64,000 nt of DNA from Pontibacter aquaedesilientis (GCF_014773225.1 NZ_JACXAJ010000009.1:105488-169487); one strand, 5' to 3'; counted from the first letter of the stretch, positions 37,224 to 46,583 are shown. Notes: a model not told the origin generated them from the letters alone. Numbers and translations: made by a program.

Positions 37224-37469
37224 AGGTAAGTTATTTTTAATTATATACTTGTAGCTGCCCTGGCTCTCAACTACACTTGACTGCTTTGCCGGGGCATCAG
37301 ACTTATATTTATCGGTTTTGGACCAATATGGTTACAGATAGCCCAATATTTCCGTTTGCGCACAAGCCTGACCCGCTATAGTTATATTAGCTACAGAAAA
37401 GCTCTAAAGAGAACAGGCCTTTTTTTGCAAGGTATAGCACCAGCCGCTGAGGATATATTTTTAAAACCT

Positions 37470-38732
37470 CTAGAGTTGGAGCGCCCTGAGTTTTGTCAAC
37501 GCCTCACTAACCTCTGCCCGGTCGCCTTCCTCCACTTCTTTCAAGGCCTTGTTTGATTGGTAGAACTCCAGAATATTCTGCCGCAGGGCCGGACTCATGT
37601 GCTCAAAATCAGACTTGGTTAGTTTGAGCACTAACTTCGCATACGTCTCGTCGGTCAGTTTATAATCTGCAGGTATGGTAGGCTTGCCGGTATCGAGTTG
37701 CATGTTAGTCAGCTGTAGCTTATCCTGTTGCTGCCTGAGTTGCTGTATCAACTTGGTGTAGTTCTCGACCGTGGTGTTGAAGCTGTGGTAAAATAGCTTC
37801 TCGGCTTCGGGAGTCGGTGGTTTAAAGGCAAGGGTTTGTAAAGGTCCGATTTTGGGCAGCACTTTAATGATCCAGGCAACGAAGCGGGCGAAGATGTTGG
37901 GCCGCTCGTAGTCGTTGCCCCACGTCTTGTTAAACTCAGCCCGGCTCATGTGGTAGTGAAACTTCCGGCGGGTTGCACCGGGGCTGGCTTTCTGTATATC
38001 GCCGTTCTTTGCCTGCCAGGCAGCTTTGGTCAGGTCTGGCATAAGTCCCCGTATGGTGTAGCGGTACGTCCCGATGGCCAGGGGCACGTTCAGAAACACA
38101 TCATTCAACTTGAGTCCGTAGGTTTCCAGGAAGGCTTTCTCGAGCAACTCTTTCGATACTTTGAACCCGATGAATGCCTGGTAGTCGTCGGAGGCGTAGT
38201 TACCACGGGCCACCTGCAGCACGTCAAAGCCGAACTCCGTCTTGACATGGGACACCGGATCCTCCGCGTACGTTACCTCCCGACCATGTTCCGCCTTCAC
38301 CTTGGGGTATACCAGCGCCACTGCCTTGTTGGTACCCAGCGGGTGACCGTGTATATCGGCGTTGTAGTGCGACATGGCTCCCAAAGCAAACCCGTACTCT
38401 TCTACTGTGGTAGCCGACTTGATCATATTGGCCACAAAGTCGCCGCTGCGCACATAGTGCGTCAGGTCGGTGAAGAAAGTGTTGCCAAAAGGGAAGTAGC
38501 CCATGTCCTGCACAATGGAGCCGCCGTAGGCATGCGCGTGTGCTTTGAGGAGGTCTTCGTCGGTGGCATTCGGGAAGCGCCTGCGCAGCAAAGGCTCAAT
38601 AGAATCTTTCCAGGCGGCGTCGATAATGGCCTGATGCGTGAGCACGCCGTAGGCTTTGGCAGCAGGCGTTGAGAACAGTAAGATCAGGGCGAGCAAGAAG
38701 CCCGTGCGCTTCATAAGGGTAGTGTTGTTCAT
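37470..38732 (-). CDS. Secreted zinc-dependent phospholipase C-like protein
   Basis: This 420-residue protein has a signal peptide (MKRTGFLLALILLFSTPAAK); the start is either the ATG at 38732 or, more neatly for the signal, Met7 at 38714. It carries the histidine-rich pattern of the zinc-dependent phospholipase C family: YGVLTHQAIIDAAW, DLLKAHAHAYGGSIVQDMGY and GAMSHYNADIHGHPLGTNKA. These His and Asp residues would bind three zinc ions. The C-terminal 150 residues form a charged helical region of unknown role. Family members hydrolyse phospholipids or are inactive relatives; the substrate is not known. Confidence 0.75.
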   Translation of the reverse strand: MNNTTLMKRTGFLLALILLFSTPAAKAYGVLTHQAIIDAAWKDSIEPLLRRRFPNATDEDLLKAHAHAYGGSIVQDMGYFPFGNTFFTDLTHYVRSGDFVANMIKSATTVEEYGFALGAMSHYNADIHGHPLGTNKAVALVYPKVKAEHGREVTYAEDPVSHVKTEFGFDVLQVARGNYASDDYQAFIGFKVSKELLEKAFLETYGLKLNDVFLNVPLAIGTYRYTIRGLMPDLTKAAWQAKNGDIQKASPGATRRKFHYHMSRAEFNKTWGNDYERPNIFARFVAWIIKVLPKIGPLQTLAFKPPTPEAEKLFYHSFNTTVENYTKLIQQLRQQQDKLQLTNMQLDTGKPTIPADYKLTDETYAKLVLKLTKSDFEHMSPALRQNILEFYQSNKALKEVEEGDRAEVSEALTKLRALQL

Positions 38733-38810
38733 AAAATGGGGTATGCGTCAGGGGTTATACGCAAAAGAGCCCACAATAGATAGCCGTCTTGCTATATTCA
38801 GGATGCCTCG

Positions 38811-39596
38811 TCAGGCCTTGCCAAGCCTGCGGTGCTGCAGGTAGGTCATTACCTCCATCAGGCTGATCCCCATCAGCACCCACATAGCTCCCAGTAGGAA
38901 CCCCGCCAGCACATCTGACAAAAAATGCACGCCCAGGTATATTCTGCTGAAGCCAACCATTACAATCAGGACACCGGAAGCCAGCAGCACCGTCTGCCGC
39001 TGGCGTTTGCTGCCCAAGTGCCTGTACATAAAATAAGCCAGCATGCCGTAAAGCGCCATGGAGGTGGTGGCATGCCCGCTCGGGAAAGAAAAATTGTGCT
39101 CCGGGTAAAAGGCCACTTCCATGGGACGGTCGCGGCTGATGAACTGCTTGCCATACTGCACTGAAAGCCCTATACCTGCCATGGTGAGCCAAAAAGCCAG
39201 CACGGCGATGTAGCGTCGCCTGTAAAAGAAAACGATCGTGGCCAGCCCGCCCATGGCAAATACCGCCTCGCGGGTTCCCAGTTGGGTAAGCGCATAGAAC
39301 AGCTGGCTCAACCAACCGCTCCGAATACTGTACAGGAAAGCGGTGAACTGCTCGTCCAGGCTCACCACCCCTTCCGACTCAATAACGTCCTCCGTCAGTT
39401 GCGACAGCAAGGCCGCATTGATACCAATAACCAGAAACAGAATGGTAAGAGGCAGGCCAATGAAAGAGGAAGTATCGAAACGGTTTAACAGAAAGCGAAA
39501 AGCCTTTGGGAAACGACGCTGCAGGCGCTGTACCAAGGGCTGCCTGGACAGCCAAACCCGAAAGCGCTGGAAAATGTAGGTCAGGAAATTCTTCAT
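38811..39596 (-). CDS. PAP2-family membrane phosphatase
   Basis: This 261-residue protein has about six membrane segments. It carries all three PAP2 motifs: KQFISRDRP, FPSGHATTS and SRIYLGVHFLSDVLAG. The conserved His of motif 2 and the His and Asp of motif 3 are present, so it should be active. Such enzymes remove phosphate from lipid phosphates, for example phosphatidic acid or undecaprenyl pyrophosphate. The ATG at 39596 (MKNFLTYIFQ) is chosen over the longer frame to 39611. It is about 75 bases downstream of the phospholipase gene start, on the same strand and transcribed first, so they may share a transcript and a lipid theme. Confidence 0.85.
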   Translation of the reverse strand: MKNFLTYIFQRFRVWLSRQPLVQRLQRRFPKAFRFLLNRFDTSSFIGLPLTILFLVIGINAALLSQLTEDVIESEGVVSLDEQFTAFLYSIRSGWLSQLFYALTQLGTREAVFAMGGLATIVFFYRRRYIAVLAFWLTMAGIGLSVQYGKQFISRDRPMEVAFYPEHNFSFPSGHATTSMALYGMLAYFMYRHLGSKRQRQTVLLASGVLIVMVGFSRIYLGVHFLSDVLAGFLLGAMWVLMGISLMEVMTYLQHRRLGKA

Positions 39597-39734
39597 AATG
39601 GAATAATCCAACCTTTATACGCAGTTTTCTTTAATTGAGGAAGGCTGTCTGCTATTCTCCCTGATTATTGGCCCTCTCGCCTGGCAAAACGATTTATTAA
39701 CAACTTCTTAGCACAATATAAAGTACATATTCTT

Positions 39735-40295
39735 ATGAGAGGGTTTGAATATATGTACGACAAACTCCTACTCGCTGTGGGGGTTGTATTGTTGGTGTTG
39801 CTATGGGTGCAATTTCCGGCAATGCCTGAGATGAATGCGCAGGACCACATCCGCTACACGTCAGAAGAATCTGAGGTTGTGTTACACTCCAAAGCCCGCT
39901 TCCTGAAGCCCTCCAAAGCACTCTCGCCCCGTGAAGTAATCAAGATACAACTACATGCCCTGCAACGCAACGACATGACCGACAGCGGCATTATCACCGT
40001 TTTCAATTTCTCTTCGCCTTCGAGCCGGGTCAGCCTTGGTCCTCTCAACAATTTCCGGATGAAGGTACGCGACCCGGCATACAGCCCAATGCTTAACTTC
40101 GTTTCGTACAAGACCGGGCAGATGGTCATCACAGATAATACAGCCTATCAGTTGGTGCTGGTAAAGGGAGTGAACGGGGAGAAAGTACCCTATCTGTTTA
40201 TACTGGCCAAACAGCGCAAGGGCATGTACAAAGGCTGTTGGATGACCGTGGGTGTGGCCCGCCAAGACACCGATCGCCAGACAAGCCTGATTTAA
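39735..40295 (+). CDS. DUF4864 membrane-anchored protein
   Basis: This 186-residue protein has one N-terminal hydrophobic segment (LLLAVGVVLLVLLWVQF) and a soluble domain. The segments LSPREVIKIQLHALQRNDM, FNFSSPSSRVSLGPLNNFR, YSPMLNF and YLFILAKQRKGMYKGCWMTV match the DUF4864 family, whose function is unknown. It may start at the first ATG or at Met7 (MYDKLLLAVG). It is divergent from the PAP2 gene and convergent with the GNAT gene. Confidence 0.8.
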   Translation: MRGFEYMYDKLLLAVGVVLLVLLWVQFPAMPEMNAQDHIRYTSEESEVVLHSKARFLKPSKALSPREVIKIQLHALQRNDMTDSGIITVFNFSSPSSRVSLGPLNNFRMKVRDPAYSPMLNFVSYKTGQMVITDNTAYQLVLVKGVNGEKVPYLFILAKQRKGMYKGCWMTVGVARQDTDRQTSLI

Positions 40296-40331
40296 CGGCC
40301 ACTATACCTGCAGTTTATACCTTGCTATACC

Positions 40332-40811
40332 TTACAAAGGCAACTCCATTTTAATATTGGCGCGCTCGTAGATGCTGGGCGGCATGGGCACTTCCACAAA
40401 TCCCAATCGGTGGTAAAGGTTTATTGCCGTCTCCAGTTTCCGGTTTGACACCAGGTATACCATATGGGCACCAGCCTCGCGGGCTTTGCGAATAGCGGCC
40501 TCACCCAGCAACTTGCCTATTTTCAGTCCCTGTGCTTTGGGTGTCACAGCCATTTTAGCCAGTTCGTATACGCCACTACCTTCATTGATCAGGGCGCAGG
40601 TGCCCACTATCTCGCCCTGGTAGCTAGCCATTATAATGAAGCCTCCTTTATCAATAATGTAACTTACAGGGTTGCTCAGGGATTTGTAGTCCGCCTCCTC
40701 CATCACAAAGTAGCGGGTAATCCACTCTTCATTCAGGGCACGGAACATGCCGGCATGCTGCGGCTCAAAATCCAGTATCTGTACAGTTGTTGCGGTGTCG
40801 GCCAATTGCAT
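40332..40811 (-). CDS. GNAT-family N-acetyltransferase
   Basis: This 159-residue protein (start ATG at 40811, MQLADTATTVQILDFE; the longer frame to 40865 adds 18 unlikely residues) has the GNAT fold. The acetyl-CoA loop is in VTPKAQGLKIGKLLGEAAI and the preceding strand ends YELAKMAV. Motif B is MVYLVSNRKLETAINLYHRL. It probably acetylates a small molecule or peptide amine; the acceptor is unknown. Confidence 0.85.
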   Translation of the reverse strand: MQLADTATTVQILDFEPQHAGMFRALNEEWITRYFVMEEADYKSLSNPVSYIIDKGGFIIMASYQGEIVGTCALINEGSGVYELAKMAVTPKAQGLKIGKLLGEAAIRKAREAGAHMVYLVSNRKLETAINLYHRLGFVEVPMPPSIYERANIKMELPL

Positions 40812-41003
40812 AAAGTATTCTGATTTGCTGCAAATGTACGACAAGGCACAACGCTTTTCAAACATCCGTCACACTCCTAAGAAACTGGCTGCGGCTTTAC
40901 AGATATCATACATCGTTTGTATGCAGTCGTCCTGCTCTACTTCTGTTCTATCTTTTCGCCTGCATTTCAGGTATAACACATTGATCCGAAACCCCATTTT
41001 GCC

Positions 41004-41594
41004 ATGCCTGACACCATTCCGCTTTGGTTGCCCATTGCCTATACCTTGTTTCTGCTGGTGTTGGTGCCTGTGTATTGGAAGCACTACGGCCCGGGCAATT
41101 TTCTCTGGTTTTCGGATGTGGCCCTTTTTTCTGTGGCCCTCGTGCTCTGGACGGAAAACCATTTACTGCTGAGCATGGTGGCGGTGGGTGTGTTAGGGTT
41201 GGAGCTCGTCTGGAACGTAGAATACTTCGGGCAGCTGCTCACCGGCAAACCGATGCTGGGCCTGAGCGACTATATGTTCCATCCGGACAAGAGCCTGTTT
41301 CTACGGGGGCTGTCGCTGTTTCATGTGTTTCTGCCGGCCATCGTCATCTGGCTGCTGATGGAGTGGGGCTACGACACCCGTGCGCTCTGGTACCAGACTG
41401 CCCTGACCTGGATCGTGCTGCTGCTCTCCTATATCCTCACTGATCCGAAGGAGAATGTAAACTGGGTGTTCGGTCCCGGCAACGAACCGCAAAAGGCTAT
41501 CCCTCAAGGACTCTACTTTACGCTGAGCATGCTGTTTTTCCCGCTTTGCATTCTCATGCCCTCCCATTTTCTGCTGCAGTGGATTTTCAATTGA
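41004..41594 (+). CDS. Polytopic membrane protein, function unknown
   Basis: This 196-residue protein has about six hydrophobic segments (IAYTLFLLVLVPVYW, LFSVALVLW, HVFLPAIVIWLLMEWGY and others). Conserved-looking polar pieces are ELVWNVEYFGQLLTGK and YILTDPKENVNWVFGPGNEP. I remember such proteins only as membrane-associated hypotheticals. It stands alone between the GNAT gene and the exporter operon and converges on the latter. Confidence 0.55.
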   Translation: MPDTIPLWLPIAYTLFLLVLVPVYWKHYGPGNFLWFSDVALFSVALVLWTENHLLLSMVAVGVLGLELVWNVEYFGQLLTGKPMLGLSDYMFHPDKSLFLRGLSLFHVFLPAIVIWLLMEWGYDTRALWYQTALTWIVLLLSYILTDPKENVNWVFGPGNEPQKAIPQGLYFTLSMLFFPLCILMPSHFLLQWIFN

Positions 41595-41651
41595 GGTATA
41601 GGCCTGTAAAAGAGCGGGCTATACCTGTCTTCTGCTCGTCTGGTACAGACA

Positions 41652-42749
41652 CTAGCTATTCTGCGGGGAATTCGCGTCGGGCACTTTCACTTTTTCGGAG
41701 TTTTTCAACCCTGACACGACCTCAATGTTGATTCCGTCGGACAGACCGGTTTCCACCTCGCGCTTTTCAAAGGTCTGCGGAGCGGTTTCTACCTCCACGT
41801 AGGGCTTCTCCTTCTCAAACTTGAGCATGCTTTCCTTTATGGCCAGTACGTTCTCCCGCTTGTCCAGCACGATGTCGGCATTGGCGCTATACCCTGCCCG
41901 GATAAAGTCTTTCTCGTCGAGCAACACCTTTGCCCGGATCGGGAACTTGATGGAGCCTTCCTCCAGCACGCCTTTCGGGGCGATGTACTCCAGTTTGGCA
42001 TTGAACACACGGCCTTCAATTGCGCCGATAGTTAGCAGCAGGTCCATGTTTTCTTTCAGCTTGCCTACCTCCGACTCGTCTATCTTTCCTTCGAATACCA
42101 GGCTGCGCATGTCAGCAACCGAGGCAATTGTGGTGCCCTCGTTGAAGTTGTTGCGCTCGATGATGGAGGTACCCACTTTCACCGGCACGTCCAGCAGCAT
42201 GCCACCGATGGTAGAGTACACCAAGTTGGAGGCCTGTCCGCTGCGACGGGAGGCACCTTCGCGCACCAGCTGCAGGTTGCTCTCTGCCGATTGCAGCGCC
42301 TCGCGCTTCAGGTCGTAGTCGGCCTTATACCTGCGGAACTCCTGCTCCGCAATCGCCTTCTGGTCGTAGAGTTCCTGGTAGCGGGCCAGTTCGCGCTTGG
42401 CTTCATTAAAATTGATACGGGCCGTCTCCAGCGTATTTTGCGCGTTGTTCACGTTCACGATGTTCGGCACGATCTTGATCTTGGCCAGCAACTGTCCCTG
42501 TTTCACAATTTGCCCAGCCTCCACATACAGCTCCTCCACTATACCTGACACCTGCGACTTCACCTCCACCTCCTTGCGCGGCACAATAGAGCCCGTGGCC
42601 ACCGTCTTCTTTACAATGTCTGCCGTGAAAGGCTCCTCAGTTTTATACACAATGGGGTCGGTGTTCGCTTTTTTGTAAAAGTACCTGCCCAGCCAGACGG
42701 ACAGCGCCAGGAAAACGAGAACAAACAGTCCGATAAAAACCTTTTTCAT
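41652..42749 (-). CDS. HlyD/MacA-like periplasmic adaptor of an export system
   Basis: This 365-residue membrane-fusion protein has one N-terminal membrane anchor (KVFIGLFVLVFLALSVWLG). A biotinyl-lipoyl-like half (VEVKSQVSGIVEELYVEAGQ), an alpha-helical hairpin (ARINFNEAKRELARYQELYD) and a beta-barrel domain (VFEGKIDESEVGKLKENMD) follow. These proteins bridge an inner-membrane transporter to an outer-membrane channel. It is the last gene of a four-gene operon after the ABC ATPase and two permeases. No TolC-like channel lies nearby. Confidence 0.88.
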   Translation of the reverse strand: MKKVFIGLFVLVFLALSVWLGRYFYKKANTDPIVYKTEEPFTADIVKKTVATGSIVPRKEVEVKSQVSGIVEELYVEAGQIVKQGQLLAKIKIVPNIVNVNNAQNTLETARINFNEAKRELARYQELYDQKAIAEQEFRRYKADYDLKREALQSAESNLQLVREGASRRSGQASNLVYSTIGGMLLDVPVKVGTSIIERNNFNEGTTIASVADMRSLVFEGKIDESEVGKLKENMDLLLTIGAIEGRVFNAKLEYIAPKGVLEEGSIKFPIRAKVLLDEKDFIRAGYSANADIVLDKRENVLAIKESMLKFEKEKPYVEVETAPQTFEKREVETGLSDGINIEVVSGLKNSEKVKVPDANSPQNS

Positions 42750-42791
42750 AGTGGTATAATCTATTGTGTTTTTGTTGATACTCAGCTAAAA

Positions 42792-44042
42792 TTACTCTTC
42801 CTGCAGAGCCACTACCGGGTTCACGCGGGCAGCTTTGGTGGCAGGTATAAGACCGGCCAAGGCACCTGCCACCACCAGCAGCACCGTGGCGGCAACGGCA
42901 ACGCCCATGTTCACTTCCGGTGGTCCGAAGAAACCCGCCTGCACATCGTTTTTCACCATAAAGCCTTCGATCGCTGCGATCAGCCCCGTTCCTGCCAGCA
43001 AACCGATATACCCGGCCAGCCCCGTTATCACAACCGATTCCTGTATGATCAGGCTCACGATAGAGAACGGCGTGGCACCCAGGGCCTTGCGTATCCCGAT
43101 CTCCTTGGTGCGTTCCTTTACCACGATCAGCATGATGTTGCCCACCCCGATGATGCCGGCGATGATGGTACCAATACTTACCAGCCAGCTAAAACCGGCT
43201 ATACCTGCAAACAAGCCTTGCACATCCTGAAACTCTTTCTCCACGTTGGCCGAGCCGAATGCCTTCAGATCGGTCGGGGCCACCTTGTGCCGTTTCATCA
43301 GCAGCGTCTTTACTTTCTCCTCCACCACGGCGGCCGGTATACCTGGCTTTGGCGTCATGGCAAAGAAACCAACCTGGTTGGGCTGGTTAAAGGCCTGTTG
43401 CAGCGTGGTGTTCGGGATATAGATGGTCTGTGCGTCCTGGATCACATCTTCGTCCTTCCCGATTGGCTTGAACGTACCCACCACCTGAAAATAAATGCCT
43501 TTGATGCGGATATACTTGCCGATCGGGTCTTCATCTTCGCCAAACAAAAGCGCCAGCGTACGGGGGCCAACCACTGCCACTTTGCGGCGCTCATTTATGT
43601 CCTTTTGATTGATGAACCGGCCATTGACCACGTTAGTTGGCTTCACTAGCAGCACCTCCGGCGTTTCTCCGTTCACGGTGAAGGCGGAGCTTTTGGCACC
43701 GTACACCACCGAGAAACTACCCCGCAACTGATTGCTCGGCGCAATAACAGCCACCTCCGGCACGAAGGCACGAATGGCTGCGATGTCGTCGTTCGTCATC
43801 TGGATGAACCTGCCTGCTTTTAGTCCCATGTAGGGCACACTGGTGCGCTGCGTCCAGACAAACACCGCATTCTTGGCGACGTTAAACTCCGCCGTTATCC
43901 CTTTCTCGAGTCCACGCCCGGCTCCCAACAGCAGCACTAACATGAAAATGCCCCAGAACACACCAAAAGCCGTGAGCGCCGTGCGGAGCTTGTGCTTTTT
44001 AACAGTGTTGTAGATCTCGGTCCATTTATCGATGTCGATCAT
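42792..44042 (-). CDS. MacB-like ABC transporter permease (second)
   Basis: This 416-residue permease has the MacB layout. An N-terminal membrane helix (RTALTAFGVFWGIFMLVLLLG) is followed by a large periplasmic domain (about 60-270). Three C-terminal membrane helices follow (FSWLVSIGTIIAGIIGVGNI, ITGLAGYIGLLAGTGLIAAI, VAATVLLVVAGALAGLIPAT). The cytosolic motif ERTKEIGIRKALGATP is the FtsX-family signature. It resembles the first permease (44246-45490) closely in order and motif, so the two are duplicated paralogues. It lies 42 bases before the adaptor gene. Confidence 0.9.
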   Translation of the reverse strand: MIDIDKWTEIYNTVKKHKLRTALTAFGVFWGIFMLVLLLGAGRGLEKGITAEFNVAKNAVFVWTQRTSVPYMGLKAGRFIQMTNDDIAAIRAFVPEVAVIAPSNQLRGSFSVVYGAKSSAFTVNGETPEVLLVKPTNVVNGRFINQKDINERRKVAVVGPRTLALLFGEDEDPIGKYIRIKGIYFQVVGTFKPIGKDEDVIQDAQTIYIPNTTLQQAFNQPNQVGFFAMTPKPGIPAAVVEEKVKTLLMKRHKVAPTDLKAFGSANVEKEFQDVQGLFAGIAGFSWLVSIGTIIAGIIGVGNIMLIVVKERTKEIGIRKALGATPFSIVSLIIQESVVITGLAGYIGLLAGTGLIAAIEGFMVKNDVQAGFFGPPEVNMGVAVAATVLLVVAGALAGLIPATKAARVNPVVALQEE

Positions 44043-44053
44043 AGTCTAGTTTT

Positions 44054-44228
44054 GATTGAGTGAATGAGCGATTGAGTGAGTGTCTAAAATTTTAAATTTT
44101 GATTGTGCGAATAGGTATGTTGTTTCTTTTGGTCTATACTGTTAGCTATACCTTTTCTTTTGCTTTTAAAATATCCTGAATGACGCAACACGAGCATAAT
44201 ATTCACACATTAATTCATTCACTCAATC
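44054..44228. repeat. Inverted repeat of GATTGAGTGAATGA words in the permease gap
   Basis: GATTGAGTGAATGA at 44054-44067 has an exact reverse complement at 44215-44228. Related words (GATTGAGTGAGTG and ATTCAAAATT) extend both arms imperfectly. The roughly 150 bases between the arms contain a TATACCT copy but no gene. The element fills almost the whole gap between the two permease genes. Confidence 0.65.
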
Positions 44229-44245
44229 ACTCATTCAAAATTAAA

Positions 44246-45490
44246 TTAATCCGCCCTCAGCGCCTCAATCGGTTTGATCCTGGCGGCTTTCAGGGCCGGC
44301 ATCAAACCTGCCAGAGCGCCCGATATCACCAGCACTAGGGTAGCTGCCAAAGCCACGCCAGGGTCCACCTCGGGGTTGGCGAAGAAAGGTGCTTCCGTTC
44401 CCGACGACTCCATCAAGTACTCCAGCCCAGCCAGTACGCCGGTTCCGGCCAGTAAGCCCATGTAACCCGAAAAAGCCGTAATAACCACTGACTCCTGCAG
44501 GATCAGGCTCACGATGGAGAGCGGCGTGGCACCCAGAGCCTTGCGCACACCGATCTCGCGGGTGCGTTCTTTCACAATGATGAGCATGATGTTACTCACG
44601 CCCACTATACCTGCGATCAGGGTGCCTATACCTACGATCCAGACAAATATCCTGATCCCATTGAACAGGCCCATCACTTTTAGAAACTCTGCCTCCGTGT
44701 TTTCTACCCCGATGGCCATTTTATCTTCACCGGAGAATTTGTGCCGTGCTGCCAGCAGGTTTCGCATGCGGGCCTCCATTTCTTTGGCGCTCACGCCAGG
44801 CTCAGCCACCAGGGCCATCATCTGTACCTGGTTACTCTGGTTGAAAGCTGCCTGCAGTGTCGAGAAAGGTATGTAGGCCCGCTCCTCACGACGGCTGCTG
44901 TTATTGCCGCGCATCTTAAAGGTACCGACCACCTTGAAGTGAATACCCCGGATATTGACGTACTCGCCCACCGGGTCCGCCTCCCCGAACAGTACCTTGC
45001 TCACCTGGTCGCCGATCACCACGACCTTGCGCTTTTGACGCTCGTCGTACTCGTTCAGCAAACGCCCCCGGAAAGGAATTTCGCCATTGATTGCGAGGAA
45101 ACCAGGTTCAGCTCCAAACACCTGGTACGAGCCGTTTTTGGTTTTATAGTTGATGGTATACTCGCCCATCACCCGGTTGCGGGGCGCCAATAGCCGGACA
45201 TCGCTGATGTCGCGTTCCATTGCCCCAAGATCCTGGTTCGTAAATTTGATTTCCCGCCCGGGCGACATGCCTTTATGGGCGAGTGCGGTCTTGCCGCTCC
45301 ACACATAAATACTGTTTTTCGCCCCAGCCCCGAAGCGGTTGTACACACCATTCTCCAGTCCTTTGCCGGCACCGAGCAGCAACACCAGCATAAAAATCCC
45401 CCAAAACACGCCAAAAGCCGTCAGGAATGTCCGCAGCTTGTTCTTCTGCATTGTTCCCAATATCTCTTGCCATTTGTCTAGGTCGAACAT
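44246..45490 (-). CDS. MacB-like ABC transporter permease (first)
   Basis: This 414-residue permease has an N-terminal membrane helix (RTFLTAFGVFWGIFMLVLLLG), a periplasmic domain (about 60-275) and three C-terminal helices. ERTREIGVRKALGATP is the FtsX-family motif. It probably pairs with the second permease (42792-44042) and the ATPase (45536-46255) to make a heteromeric exporter or efflux pump of MacAB type. The substrate could be a peptide, antibiotic or lipoprotein and is not shown. It follows the ATPase by 45 bases. Confidence 0.9.
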   Translation of the reverse strand: MFDLDKWQEILGTMQKNKLRTFLTAFGVFWGIFMLVLLLGAGKGLENGVYNRFGAGAKNSIYVWSGKTALAHKGMSPGREIKFTNQDLGAMERDISDVRLLAPRNRVMGEYTINYKTKNGSYQVFGAEPGFLAINGEIPFRGRLLNEYDERQKRKVVVIGDQVSKVLFGEADPVGEYVNIRGIHFKVVGTFKMRGNNSSRREERAYIPFSTLQAAFNQSNQVQMMALVAEPGVSAKEMEARMRNLLAARHKFSGEDKMAIGVENTEAEFLKVMGLFNGIRIFVWIVGIGTLIAGIVGVSNIMLIIVKERTREIGVRKALGATPLSIVSLILQESVVITAFSGYMGLLAGTGVLAGLEYLMESSGTEAPFFANPEVDPGVALAATLVLVISGALAGLMPALKAARIKPIEALRAD

Positions 45491-45535
45491 GTATTTAGTT
45501 GCTGATTGTTAACTGTTGATTGTTTTCGGTCAGAC

Positions 45536-46255
45536 TTAACTTTTAGCGGCTACTGCCTCTGCTGCCAGTATCGCATCGTCTGTACTGTGGTCGTTATGCA
45601 CAATCAGGCCGTCTTTGAGCCTGATCACGCGGTGCGTCTGGGCGGCTATGTCGTTTTCGTGGGTTACTATCACGACGGTCATGCCTTTGTTATTCACATC
45701 CTTGAAGATGTCCATCACATCGTAAGAGGTCTGGGTGTCGAGTGCCCCCGTCGGTTCGTCGGCCAGGATCAGTTTGGGCTGTGAGATCAACGCCCTGGCA
45801 ATGGCGACCCGCTGTTTCTGCCCGCCTGACATTTCGCTGGGGGAGTGCTCCGCCCAGTCTTTCAGGCCCACCCTGTCGAGGTACTCCAAGGCCAGTTTGT
45901 TGCGCTGCTTGCGGCCCACATTCTGGTAGTAAAGTGGCAAGGCCACGTTTTCCATAGCATTTTTGAAAGAAAGCAGATTAAAGGACTGGAACACAAAGCC
46001 CAGAAATTTATTGCGGTAGTAAGCCGCCTTCGCAGCAGACAGGTTACGGATGGGCGTGCCTGCCAAGGTATAGCTGCCGTTGTCGTAATCGTCGAGGATG
46101 CCGAGGATATTGAGCAAAGTGGATTTGCCGGAGCCCGAGGACCCCATGATCGAAACCAGTTCGCCCTCCTCTATGAGCATATCGATTCCCTTGAGCACAT
46201 GCAGTTTGTTGTGCCCCACCGCATAGTATTTGTGTATATTTTCCAGCTGGATCAT
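45536..46255 (-). CDS. ABC transporter ATP-binding protein (MacB/LolD type)
   Basis: This 239-residue ATPase drives the two permeases. Walker A is GSSGSGKST at residues 38-46, the signature is MSGGQKQRVAIARAL and Walker B is LILADEPTGALD, followed by a conserved His in VIVTHENDIAAQ. All catalytic residues are present. It is the first gene of the operon. The upstream gap carries two TATACCT/AGGTATA copies (46338 and 46370) and no clear promoter box. Confidence 0.92.
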   Translation of the reverse strand: MIQLENIHKYYAVGHNKLHVLKGIDMLIEEGELVSIMGSSGSGKSTLLNILGILDDYDNGSYTLAGTPIRNLSAAKAAYYRNKFLGFVFQSFNLLSFKNAMENVALPLYYQNVGRKQRNKLALEYLDRVGLKDWAEHSPSEMSGGQKQRVAIARALISQPKLILADEPTGALDTQTSYDVMDIFKDVNNKGMTVVIVTHENDIAAQTHRVIRLKDGLIVHNDHSTDDAILAAEAVAAKS

Positions 46256-46583
46256 AGGCGGCAGACAGTAGTGGTGGCAAATAAATTACAAGTATTCGCT
46301 TTGCAAATTGCACTATATAGTGCTAAATTTTCTGAACTTTATACCTACAGCGGCATTATCTCGATTGACAGGTATAGTTTATCTATCAATCAAGTTGCTA
46401 TTTGGCAGGCAAGCTTCCGTTACCCTCGCGCTAATTTGAGTTGAATCGAAACGCCGTACACGGTTATTTTGCCGTGCTCATCATTTTGCCGTGCTCATCA
46501 TAAAGATGAAAAAGACTGAGGGTCGGTTGCCTGCGGTTTGGTGAAAATTTTGCCAACGGCCCTCTCCTCTGCGTAAAAAAGCT
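46256..46583. other. Gene-free region ahead of the ABC operon, with a 17-base tandem repeat
   Basis: This 328-base region must contain the promoter of the minus-strand ABC operon and of the plus-strand gene at 46584. I see no convincing gene. It contains a tandem repeat at 46466-46499 and two abundant-word copies. Confidence 0.5.
46466..46499. repeat. Exact 17-base tandem duplication
   Basis: ATTTTGCCGTGCTCATC occurs twice in direct succession. It is the only obvious short tandem in this gap and has no apparent role. Confidence 0.7.

Noticed and set aside
44054..44228. Inverted arms considered as ends of an insertion sequence
   Set aside because: No transposase lies between them and no target duplication is visible; kept only as a repeat.
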